Of a stretch of 5,820 bases of DNA, positions 1-5,820 are shown in pieces. The translations under genes and the position numbers were made by a program. Numbering within the stretch: position 1 is the stretch's first letter; the number at the start of each line of letters is the position of its first letter. The notes beneath the pieces were generated by a model. It had not been told where the DNA came from, made no database searches, and saw only the letters and a list, made by a program, of their open reading frames with translations. Source of the stretch: an uncultured Ardenticatenia bacterium (lineage in GTDB: Bacteria; Chloroflexota; Anaerolineae; Promineifilales; Promineifilaceae); the NCBI GenBank assembly GCA_937858165.1, contig CALLZA010000927.1, positions 1-5,820 of the forward strand, in the 5' to 3' direction.

Positions 1-194
1 TCGTGGATTCTAGATGTTGTGTAGTTTTTTTCTTGTATGTAGCTATTGCTGTCTTTTTGGTTGTTTGTTTTACGCTTTGTGTTTAGCGATATCTGCATTT
101 CGGTCGTGTATTTTTGTCTGTGTCCTCTAACTTGTGTGATTTGTTAGCTTTTTTGTGTTTTTTTGTTTTCGTTTATAGTTTTTTTTTTTTTTTT
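1..194. other. Non-genomic T/G-rich noise and T-run at contig end (run-off artefact)
   Basis: This stretch is T-rich with scattered G and almost no A-runs, unlike the GC-rich DNA from 265 on. It ends in 16 consecutive T (179-194) directly against the outer end of the Illumina P5 sequence. Read on the minus strand it is: genome, adapter, poly-A, noise. That is the usual signature of a sequencer running past the end of a short library molecule. No gene or regulatory element should be called here. Confidence 0.93.
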
Positions 195-264
195 AATGAT
201 ACGGCGACCACCGAGATCTACACTAGATCGCTCGTCGGCAGCGTCAGATGTGTATAAGAGACAG
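195..264 (+). other. Illumina Nextera i5 adapter with index and Tn5 mosaic end (contamination)
   Basis: Four library parts sit in perfect order. The P5 flow-cell sequence is at 195-223. An 8-nt index, TAGATCGC, is at 224-231 and matches the Nextera i5 index S501/N501. The Read 1 transposon adapter TCGTCGGCAGCGTC is at 232-245. The 19-bp Tn5 mosaic end AGATGTGTATAAGAGACAG is at 246-264. Genome begins at 265. Because the adapter follows the genome when read on the minus strand, the source was a second read running through a short insert. It is not a natural Tn5 insertion: the P5 and index parts exist only in library construction. Confidence 0.98.
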
Positions 265-2082
<1,818 letters not shown>

Positions 2083-2094
2083 GGAACTCGTTCC
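2083..2094 (-). promoter_or_regulatory. Inverted repeat covering the weak nusA ribosome-binding site
   Basis: GGAAC-GA-GTTCC directly abuts the nusA ATG. It contains the only Shine-Dalgarno-like bases (GGA/GAG), so a 5-bp RNA hairpin could partly mask them. The arms are short and chance is possible. Confidence 0.3.
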
Positions 2095-2150
2095 AACCTA
2101 TTCAGTTTTTGTCCGCAATACGTCAGCCGCAGCTTTCGGCGTCAAGAAAC

Positions 2151-2175
2151 AAAAAAAGTGGGGGTGCCCACTTTT
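2151..2175 (-). terminator. Intrinsic terminator in the nusA leader (candidate attenuator)
   Basis: On the minus strand the sequence is AAAAGTGGG, loop CACC, CCCACTTTT, then three more T, giving seven T in a row after the GC part. The stem is 9 bp (5 GC-rich pairs plus 4 A-T pairs). It lies about 70 nt before the nusA ATG and about 35 nt after the -10 box of the promoter at 2210-2238. A transcript from that promoter must cross it to reach nusA. It could instead, or also, end read-through from the upstream HAD gene. On the plus strand only four T follow the stem, so the minus direction is favoured. Confidence 0.75.
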
Positions 2176-2188
2176 CCGTCGCTCGCCG

Positions 2189-2208
2189 CCCGCAAACTGT
2201 AGTGCGGG
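2189..2208. promoter_or_regulatory. Inverted repeat at the predicted nusA transcription start
   Basis: CCCGCA and TGCGGG form perfect 6-bp arms (2189-2194 and 2203-2208) around an 8-base centre, starting two bases after the -10 box. With transcription expected to start near 2202-2204, only one arm would be transcribed, so a DNA-level operator is more plausible than an RNA hairpin. No regulator is known. Confidence 0.4.
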
Positions 2209-2209
2209 A

Positions 2210-2238
2210 AGTATAGCATGATCGCCGCGAAGTGACAA
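2210..2238 (-). promoter_or_regulatory. Sigma70-type promoter for nusA
   Basis: The -35 box TTGTCA (2238-2233) and -10 box TATACT (2215-2210) are separated by exactly 17 bp, with a TG extension before the -10 (TGC-TATACT). It is the best promoter match seen in this intergenic region. The predicted start near 2203 leaves a leader of about 120 nt containing the terminator at 2151-2175. nusA therefore appears to be transcribed separately from the upstream HAD gene. Confidence 0.75.
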
Positions 2239-2250
2239 GGGCGCAACACA

Positions 2251-2309
2251 GTGCGATGCACTTTCTGAAGGGCGTCGCACTTTCTAAAAATAGGCACAAA
2301 GGTGCGACG
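2251..2309. repeat. Cluster of short inverted and direct repeats after the HAD gene
   Basis: CGTCGCAC (2273-2280) and GTGCGACG (2302-2309) are perfect 8-bp arms around a 21-base centre. Inside it, GGCACAAAGGTGC can fold as a 4-bp hairpin (GCAC/GTGC) that on the minus strand is followed by CTATTTTT, like a weak terminator for the HAD gene. GTGC-GAT-GCAC (2251-2261) is another small hairpin. GCACTTTCT occurs twice (2258-2266 and 2277-2285). The likely role is 3'-end formation for the HAD transcript; this is inference. Confidence 0.4.
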
Positions 2310-2320
2310 ACCCCAGCAGA

Positions 2321-3001
2321 CTACTTGTCCAGCAACAGTTCGTCCAACTCGGCCGCGACCTCGGCCAGCGACGGGTAGCGGCGATAGGCGCAGGCAAACG
2401 GAGCAGCGCCGTTCGCGGCTGTGGGTACGGCTATCGCCGCTGGGCCGACGGCCACGACGCGCATCCCGGCCGCGGCTGCGGCGGCGCAACCGGCAGCCGA
2501 GTCCTCTAGCGCCAGGCAAGCCGCCGGGACGACGCCCAATCGGGCCGCCGCCAGCAGGAAGATGTCGGGCGCGGGCTTGCCGCGGGCCACCTCGTCACCA
2601 CAGGCCAGCGCGCGATAGCGGCCGACCACCCCCAGCTTCGTCAGGATGATCTCGGCCACGGCGCGCGGCGTCGACGTGGCCACGGCCCAGAGCAGGCCGC
2701 GGGCGTCGAGGGCATCGAGTAGTGTCCATAGGCCGGGCATGACCGGCACGCCGCGGGCCAGGCTGTCCAGAAAGAGCACCGTCTTGCGCTCGACCAGCTC
2801 GTCGCGCGAGAGGGGCAGGGTCAGCATGTCAAGCACCAGTTGGGCGCTCTCATGGGTGCGGCGGCCGAGCATGCGGCCGTAGAGGTCGTCGGTCATCGTC
2901 AGGCCAAAGGGGGCGATGACCCGCTCCCACGCGGCGCGGGCCAGCGGCTCGGTATCGACCATCAGGCCGTCCATGTCGAATAGAATGGCGGTTCGGTTCA
3001 T
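2321..3001 (-). CDS. HAD-superfamily (subfamily IA) hydrolase, beta-phosphoglucomutase-like
   Basis: This is a predicted cytoplasmic Mg-dependent phosphatase or phosphomutase of 226 residues. All four HAD motifs are visible: motif I FDMDGLMVDTEP with nucleophile D9 and acid/base D11; motif II at ATSTP (S110); motif III GKPAPDIFL (K142); and motif IV LEDSAAG (E166, D167), which binds Mg. A helical cap lies at about 20-85. The size and motifs match the group that includes beta-phosphoglucomutase and sugar-phosphate or phosphoglycolate phosphatases; the substrate cannot be read from sequence. The ATG at 3001 is chosen because motif I then sits at residues 8-19, as usual. A GTG 29 codons upstream would add a non-conserved, Arg/Leu-rich extension. 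No clear ribosome site precedes the ATG. The gene ends in TAG, 238 bp before nusA on the same strand, with a nusA promoter between, so the two probably do not share an operon. Confidence 0.9.
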   Translation of the reverse strand: MNRTAILFDMDGLMVDTEPLARAAWERVIAPFGLTMTDDLYGRMLGRRTHESAQLVLDMLTLPLSRDELVERKTVLFLDSLARGVPVMPGLWTLLDALDARGLLWAVATSTPRAVAEIILTKLGVVGRYRALACGDEVARGKPAPDIFLLAAARLGVVPAACLALEDSAAGCAAAAAAGMRVVAVGPAAIAVPTAANGAAPFACAYRRYPSLAEVAAELDELLLDK

Positions 3002-3014
3002 GGTTCGGTCTATG

Positions 3015-3030
3015 CACTGCCAGTTCAGTG
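3015..3030. repeat. Small inverted repeat just upstream of the HAD gene
   Basis: CACTG and CAGTG are 5-bp arms around 6 bases, 14 bp before the HAD start codon. On the minus strand, TTGCGG and CATAGA could form a poor promoter with a 17-bp gap around it, which would put the transcript start at or next to the ATG. Both matches are weak. Confidence 0.2.
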
Positions 3031-3126
3031 ACCGCAAGAGTAGCGGCAATCCTCTGCTTCGACCAGCCGATTTAAGGAGGAAGCTCACGTCAAGGCGCGA
3101 AGGGGCATTGAGGCGAGCTCTTGTCC

Positions 3127-3188
3127 TTTCGTAACGATCAGCAGACGATCGTCTGCTCCAATGCCCAGCATGATCGCGTTTCGTAACG
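3127..3188. promoter_or_regulatory. Divergent control region: 18-bp palindrome between two direct repeats
   Basis: AGCAGACGATCGTCTGCT at 3140-3157 is a perfect 18-bp palindrome. It is flanked by two copies of TTTCGTAACG (3127-3136 and 3179-3188) whose starts are 52 bp apart, close to five helical turns. The block lies in the 205-bp gap between the divergent HAD gene and PDZ membrane protein gene, and ends 18 bp before the latter's ATG. A weak plus-strand promoter, TTGTCC (3121-3126) with GACGAT (3144-3149) at 17 bp, would place its -10 box inside the palindrome. It looks like the binding site of a dimeric repressor or activator; the regulator is unknown and not encoded next to it. Confidence 0.5.
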
Positions 3189-3206
3189 CCTGGATAACGG
3201 TGTCAA

Positions 3207-4682
3207 ATGGATAGTGCTTCGGCGAACAACAGCCCGCAGAACGAGCAGCGCTTCGATCGTGGCGCGCGGCTGACGCTGGCCGCGGTGGCGCTCCTGCTGC
3301 TGTGGCCCATTACCCTGAGCCTGCTCTTCACCAGCTATCCCACCGACGGCTGGGCCAGCACGACCGAGGTCGGCTTCTTCGACGGCCCTTTCACCTTGCG
3401 CTTTAGCCTGACCGGCGACCCGACAGCCTTGCTGCCCGGCGATCGCGTCACGGCAATTGACGGCCAACCGTTGGTCGTCGGCCAGTTGCCGCCGCTGCCG
3501 GAGCCGCTGGGGGCAGGGCGGAGCGTGACCTATACCGTTGAGCGAAACGGGCAGACCCTGGACGCGGAAGTGACGCTAATCCAGATCGGCCTGGCCAGCT
3601 ATGCGGCCATCTGGCTCCACAGCCCCGTCCTGAGTCTGACCACGTTGCTCACGTGGCTCATCGCCGCGGCCGTCTTCTTCCTGCGTCCGGACCAACCCGC
3701 GGCGCGCTACCTGCTGATCGCGTTTACCTTCCAGGCCGGGACGGCGTTCACCGAAATCCTGGCTAACCCTTACGTCTACGCCCTGCCGTCGTGGGCCATC
3801 TTCCTGACCTCGTTCTACACGACGGGGTATTCGTGGGTCTACATAGCCTCGCTCATCCTGCTGGTGCTGGTCTTTCCGGTGCGCTTGCGCCCCCTGCGCC
3901 GCTTTCCCCGCGCCCTGCCGCTGCTGCTCTGCGCCGTCCCGTTCACGACCATGTTCCTGGCCACGCCGCGCTATCCTGCCGTATCCCAGAATGACCTGCA
4001 ACTGGGGCTGGGAGGCCTGACGTTCGCTATCTTCTTCGTTCTGTTTCCGGTCGTCATCTTTGGCGCGATTATTCGCAATCTGCTGAAGGTCAAGGAGCCG
4101 GTCGAGCGGGCGCAGGTGCGCTGGATGGCCCTGGGGTTTGGCGTTGGTCTGGGGGTCGATGCGCTCATCACCCTGTTCAGTTTTGCCACCTACGACTTTG
4201 TGGGGCAGGAACGCCTGCGGGCGCTGACGGCCGTGGCCGGTCTGGCGCTGCCGCTGGCCCTGGCGGTCGGCATCCTGCGCTACCGCCTGTTCGACATCGA
4301 CGTCATCATCCGCCGGACCACGTCCTACGCCCTCCTGACCGCGCTGCTGGCGCTGGTCTACTTCGGCAGCGTGGTCGTCTTGCAGCGGCTACTGTCACCG
4401 GTTACCGGCGAATCAACGGCGGCGGTCGTCCTCTCAACCTTGCTCATCGCCGCGCTGTTCCTGCCGCTGCGCCGCCGGGTGCAGGCCATCATCGACCGGC
4501 GCTTCTTCCGTAAGAAGTACGACGCCGAGCAGGTATTGGCCCGCTTCGCGGCCACGGCGCGGGACGAGACCGACCTCGACGCGCTGACGGCCGAACTGCT
4601 GCGCGTGATCCAGGAGACGATGGAGCCGGAGTCGGTCAGTTTATGGCTGTGGCCGGAGGATGGGATAAGGAGTCGTCAGTAG
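3207..4682 (+). CDS. Multi-pass membrane protein with PDZ-like sensor domain, kinase-less
   Basis: This 491-residue protein starts with a hydrophilic N-terminus and a first membrane helix (about 21-43). A PDZ-like module follows (about 60-125; LLPGDRVTAIDGQPL at 75-89), probably outside the cytoplasm. Several more membrane helices follow, at about 141-159, 165-185, 208-227, 236-252, 266-292, 303-325, 338-357, 371-393 and 405-420. After the last helix comes a basic stretch (LRRRVQAIIDRRFFRKKYDA, 421-440) and a short cytoplasmic helix (441-480). Homologous architectures, common in Chloroflexota as I recall them, may continue into GAF and histidine-kinase domains. Here the protein ends after the helix, with no phosphoacceptor H-box or ATPase motifs. 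It may be a sensor acting through a separate partner, or a signalling protein of unknown output. The ATG at 3207 is the first in frame after a TAA at 3195; the ribosome site is weak. Confidence 0.85.
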   Translation: MDSASANNSPQNEQRFDRGARLTLAAVALLLLWPITLSLLFTSYPTDGWASTTEVGFFDGPFTLRFSLTGDPTALLPGDRVTAIDGQPLVVGQLPPLPEPLGAGRSVTYTVERNGQTLDAEVTLIQIGLASYAAIWLHSPVLSLTTLLTWLIAAAVFFLRPDQPAARYLLIAFTFQAGTAFTEILANPYVYALPSWAIFLTSFYTTGYSWVYIASLILLVLVFPVRLRPLRRFPRALPLLLCAVPFTTMFLATPRYPAVSQNDLQLGLGGLTFAIFFVLFPVVIFGAIIRNLLKVKEPVERAQVRWMALGFGVGLGVDALITLFSFATYDFVGQERLRALTAVAGLALPLALAVGILRYRLFDIDVIIRRTTSYALLTALLALVYFGSVVVLQRLLSPVTGESTAAVVLSTLLIAALFLPLRRRVQAIIDRRFFRKKYDAEQVLARFAATARDETDLDALTAELLRVIQETMEPESVSLWLWPEDGIRSRQ

Positions 4683-4694
4683 GTCAGTGGGCGG

Positions 4695-4738
4695 GCCGTG
4701 CGAGCCAGGGCCGGCAGCGAGAAGGGGCACGGCACGGC
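4695..4738 (+). other. GC-rich hairpin between convergent genes
   Basis: GCCGTGC (4695-4701) can pair with either of two GCACGGC copies (4727-4733 and 4732-4738) made by a GCACG tandem. It lies just after the stop of the PDZ protein gene. No T-run follows, so it is at best a weak or factor-assisted 3' end. Confidence 0.3.
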
Positions 4739-4747
4739 GGCGTCATT

Positions 4748-4843
4748 ATCAATCGTCTACTCTGCGCCGTCGTCAAAGACGACATGTAGGCGATAAGGGC
4801 CGACGATGGTGAAGTCAACGACGTGGGTTAATAAGTGCTTCAC
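4748..4843 (-). pseudogene. DUF2442 gene remnant with in-frame TAG, truncated
   Basis: From a GTG at 4843 the frame reads MKHLLTHVVDFTIVGPYR, then LHVVFDDGAE, then TAG (4757-4759), then TID. DUF2442 proteins (usually about 80-90 residues) typically begin with this pattern, as in VGPYTL.VEFDDGTEQTIDF, so the TAG sits where glutamine is expected and could come from CAG by one change. After TID no DUF2442 similarity (GELYGPLRD, FNQV, WPNGADF) is visible in any minus frame, so the gene is also truncated. It overlaps the antitoxin 3' end by 29 bp in another frame, which suggests it was once the third gene of the cluster. DUF2442 proteins often accompany toxin-like DUF4160 proteins; function is uncertain. 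Confidence 0.6.
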
Positions 4844-5144
4844 GTCGAACGACCTCCCACACAACGTCAGGATGTCGCGCCGCCACTTGCAGTAGCACAC
4901 GCGCCGCGCCGCGCGGGGCACGCCGACCTTGTTCCCAGTTTTGAAGCGTCTTAATACTGACCCCTAGCATCCCCGCAAATTCGCTTTGCGACAGATCGAA
5001 CCGCTCACGGATCAGACGCACGTTAGGCGACTCAATCTCAAATCGGCGTGATGCTTCACGCTCGCCACGAAGGATCGCGCCGCCCTCGCGCACACTCTCC
5101 AGCAATTCAGCAAACATCTCGTCGCTCATGTATTCGTCTTTCAT
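4815..5144 (-). CDS. HigA/NadS-like helix-turn-helix antitoxin
   Basis: This 109-residue protein has a central Cro/C1-type DNA-binding domain. The helix-turn-helix is at about 52-73 (SQSEFAGMLGVSIKTLQNWE...), preceded by the NadS-type N-terminus (MFAELLESVREGGAILRGE, 10-28). Proteins of this family bind and neutralise a RelE/HigB-type mRNA interferase and repress their own operon. The start ATG at 5144 overlaps the toxin stop as ATGA, and GGAGG (5159-5155) lies 10 nt upstream inside the toxin 3' end, which supports translational coupling. A second ATG at residue 6 is possible. The frame is complete and undamaged although both neighbours carry internal stops, so the antitoxin may be retained for regulation or for protection against related toxins. 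Gene order toxin-antitoxin matches higBA. Confidence 0.88.
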   Translation of the reverse strand: MKDEYMSDEMFAELLESVREGGAILRGEREASRRFEIESPNVRLIRERFDLSQSEFAGMLGVSIKTLQNWEQGRRAPRGAARVLLQVAARHPDVVWEVVRREALINPRR

Positions 5145-5458
5145 AGATATTCAACCTCCACTATTTGCCGTAGCGCCCTTAGTTGGGAAGGCGAAAGATT
5201 GTCCTGAACGTTCTTCGGATAAATAAGCAGCATCAGCACTTGCTCCTGCGCTACAGCCCAGTAGTAGATAATACGCAAACCACCTCGTTTCCCTTGCCCT
5301 TAATAACCCCACCTCAACTTTCGTATACCTCCGCTGCCGGGGATAAGAACCCCCGCGTCCGGTCTCTTAACGAGCTCGGTTTGCAAGTCTCCATAGGCTT
5401 CGTCAGTAAGCAAGGTTTGAACCTGCCGAGTAAAAAGTGTTGTTTCTACGATGACCAT
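5141..5458 (-). pseudogene. HigB/RelE-like toxin interrupted by an in-frame TAA
   Basis: Read from the ATG at 5458 the frame gives 52 residues (MVIVETTLFTRQVQTLL ... GSGGIRKLRWGY). A TAA follows (5300-5302), then 52 more residues in the same frame (GQGKRGGLRIIYYWAV ... RALRQIVEVEYL), ending in TGA. Joined, these make a standard-length toxin of about 105 residues: the N-terminal FTRQ helix, the RKLRW strand, a loop ending GKRGG, the RIIYYW strand, and the C-terminal LLIYPKN segment. The TAA falls in the loop between RKLRW and GKRGG, where family members have a small residue such as Ser, so a C-to-A change in TCA would explain it. The frame is otherwise intact. The gene is probably inactive as a ribosome-dependent mRNA interferase unless the stop is a sequencing error or is read through. 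Its TGA overlaps the antitoxin ATG. Confidence 0.85.
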
Positions 5459-5463
5459 TACAT

Positions 5464-5472
5464 TGAGTCTCA
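5464..5472. promoter_or_regulatory. Small palindrome at the toxin-antitoxin transcription start
   Basis: TGAG-T-CTCA is a perfect 9-bp odd palindrome between the -10 box (5474-5479) and the toxin ATG (5458). Antitoxin-type HTH proteins often bind palindromes here, but the arms are only 4 bp. Confidence 0.3.
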
Positions 5473-5473
5473 G

Positions 5474-5503
5474 ATTGTACGCCAATGGGGGATAGGCCGT
5501 CAA
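5474..5503 (-). promoter_or_regulatory. Sigma70-type promoter of the toxin-antitoxin cluster
   Basis: TTGACG (5503-5498) and TACAAT (5479-5474) are each one base from consensus, separated by 18 bp. The predicted start near 5464-5468 leaves only about 6-10 nt before the toxin ATG, so the transcript would be nearly leaderless. The TTG at 5503 is the -35 box rather than a start codon. Confidence 0.7.
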
Positions 5504-5521
5504 GTCGATGCGAATATCGAC
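5504..5521. promoter_or_regulatory. Inverted repeat directly upstream of the toxin-antitoxin -35 box
   Basis: GTCGAT and ATCGAC are perfect 6-bp arms around 6 bases, immediately next to the -35 box and 15 bp from the oxidoreductase stop codon. It is a plausible operator for the HTH antitoxin, given that such antitoxins commonly autoregulate; binding is inferred only from position and symmetry. Confidence 0.45.
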
Positions 5522-5536
5522 AGCCTCCTTCGTAGC

Positions 5537-5820
5537 TCAAAGTTTCAGTTCCTCCGCCACCCAGCCCAACCCCACCCCCTCCAACGTCCCTCGCCGCGGC
5601 ACGCCCGTCTCCACGTCCCAGCCGGCCAGTTCGAAGTATTGAGTGATGGCCACGTCCCGTTCGGCCGGGTCGAGGACGATGCCCTCGGAGCGGCCGCCGC
5701 TGAGGGGTTTGGTGAACAGCTTCTTGGGCAGTGTGTCGTGGTCGCGGGTCAGCCCTTCGCGGGCGTTACAGGCGCGCATCGGGGTCCGGCGGCGTCGGCC
5801 GAGCTGACGGATGTCGGTCA
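5537..5820 (-). CDS. Aldehyde:ferredoxin oxidoreductase, C-terminal part (continues past window)
   Basis: The last 93 residues are visible and the frame stays open to the window edge. The sequence follows the end of the tungsten-pterin aldehyde:ferredoxin oxidoreductase family: RACNAREGLTRDHDTLPKKL, then a KPLSGG segment, then ITQYFELAGWDVETGVPRRG and a LGWVAEELKL end. These cytoplasmic enzymes oxidise aldehydes to carboxylic acids with ferredoxin as electron acceptor; the tungstopterin and Fe-S ligands lie in the missing part. The substrate cannot be told from this fragment. An internal ATG at 5779 is not the start, because family similarity (the helix before NAREG) continues upstream of it. 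The gene ends in TGA 15 bp before the inverted repeat of the toxin-antitoxin promoter, so that module sits immediately downstream. Confidence 0.85.
   Translation of the reverse strand, partial: TDIRQLGRRRRTPMRACNAREGLTRDHDTLPKKLFTKPLSGGRSEGIVLDPAERDVAITQYFELAGWDVETGVPRRGTLEGVGLGWVAEELKL

Noticed and set aside
246..264. Tn5 mosaic end as a natural transposon boundary
   Set aside because: It is directly joined to the Read 1 adapter, index and P5 sequences, which exist only in library preparation.
2116..2145. Second nusA promoter beginning TTGACG (2145-2140) just after the terminator
   Set aside because: The -35 box is good but no acceptable -10 box lies 16-19 bp away (CGTATT, GTATTG or TATTGC). 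It remains an alternative if the leader terminator only serves the HAD gene.
3073..3080. Perfect plus-strand ribosome-binding site TAAGGAGG
   Set aside because: No ATG, GTG or TTG follows at 4-12 nt, and no frame resembling a gene continues from it.
2321..3088. GTG start at 3088 giving a 255-residue HAD protein
   Set aside because: It adds 29 residues before motif I with no family similarity; the ATG at 3001 gives the usual N-terminus.
4440..4682. Histidine kinase call for the PDZ membrane protein
   Set aside because: No H-box and no N, G1 or G2 ATP-binding motifs are present before the stop, and none is visible in other plus frames up to 4814.
4757..5302. Stop-codon recoding (TAA and TAG read as amino acids)
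   Set aside because: Two different stop codons would both need reassignment, while the HAD and PDZ protein genes in this window end normally in TAG and three frames end in TGA. Nonsense decay is simpler.
5300..5503. 67-residue protein from TTG at 5503 as a separate small gene
   Set aside because: The TTG is the -35 box of a good promoter, and the conserved toxin start is the ATG at 5458; the product is the front half of the broken toxin.

Overview
The genomic part of the window (265-5820) is GC-rich bacterial DNA, most likely from a member of the Chloroflexota (Anaerolineae/Caldilineae-type). This rests on family resemblance only: the NusA C-terminus, the PDZ multi-pass membrane protein, and the combination of tungsten aldehyde:ferredoxin oxidoreductase with HigBA and DUF2442 genes. 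There is no marker for a finer placement. The left edge is a contig end, and bases 1-264 are not genome. They are a Nextera/Illumina i5 adapter (195-264), preceded by a T-run and T/G-rich noise (1-194). This is what a read gives when it runs off the end of its library molecule.

Layout, left to right. (1) 1-264: sequencing artefact. (2) 265-2082, minus: nusA, cut at its 3' end by the contig end. Its apparent last six residues are adapter. (3) 2083-2320: control region of nusA, with a strong sigma70-type promoter, an inverted repeat at the predicted start of transcription, and a complete intrinsic terminator between promoter and gene, which suggests attenuation. (4) 2321-3001, minus: HAD phosphatase/phosphomutase-like enzyme. 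(5) 3002-3206: divergent intergenic region with a perfect 18-bp palindrome flanked by 10-bp direct repeats. (6) 3207-4682, plus: multi-pass membrane protein with an extracytoplasmic PDZ-like domain and no kinase domain. (7) 4748-5521, minus: a decaying toxin-antitoxin-type cluster. It has a HigB/RelE-like toxin interrupted by an in-frame TAA, an intact HigA/NadS-like HTH antitoxin, and a DUF2442 remnant with an in-frame TAG that overlaps the antitoxin 3' end. The cluster keeps a good promoter with an adjoining inverted repeat. (8) 5537-5820, minus: C-terminal end of an aldehyde:ferredoxin oxidoreductase that runs off the window.

How they work together. NusA is core transcription machinery, and its leader terminator could close a feedback loop because NusA itself promotes intrinsic termination. 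The HigBA/DUF2442 cluster is a small mobile-type accessory module inserted after the oxidoreductase. Its antitoxin is preserved while both neighbouring genes are broken, so it may now act only as an autorepressor or as protection against related toxins. I see no CRISPR array, tRNA, rRNA, insertion sequence or phage gene. The most interesting candidates are the nusA leader attenuator, the degraded three-gene antitoxin cluster, and the palindromic divergent control region. None of these is a wholly new system.
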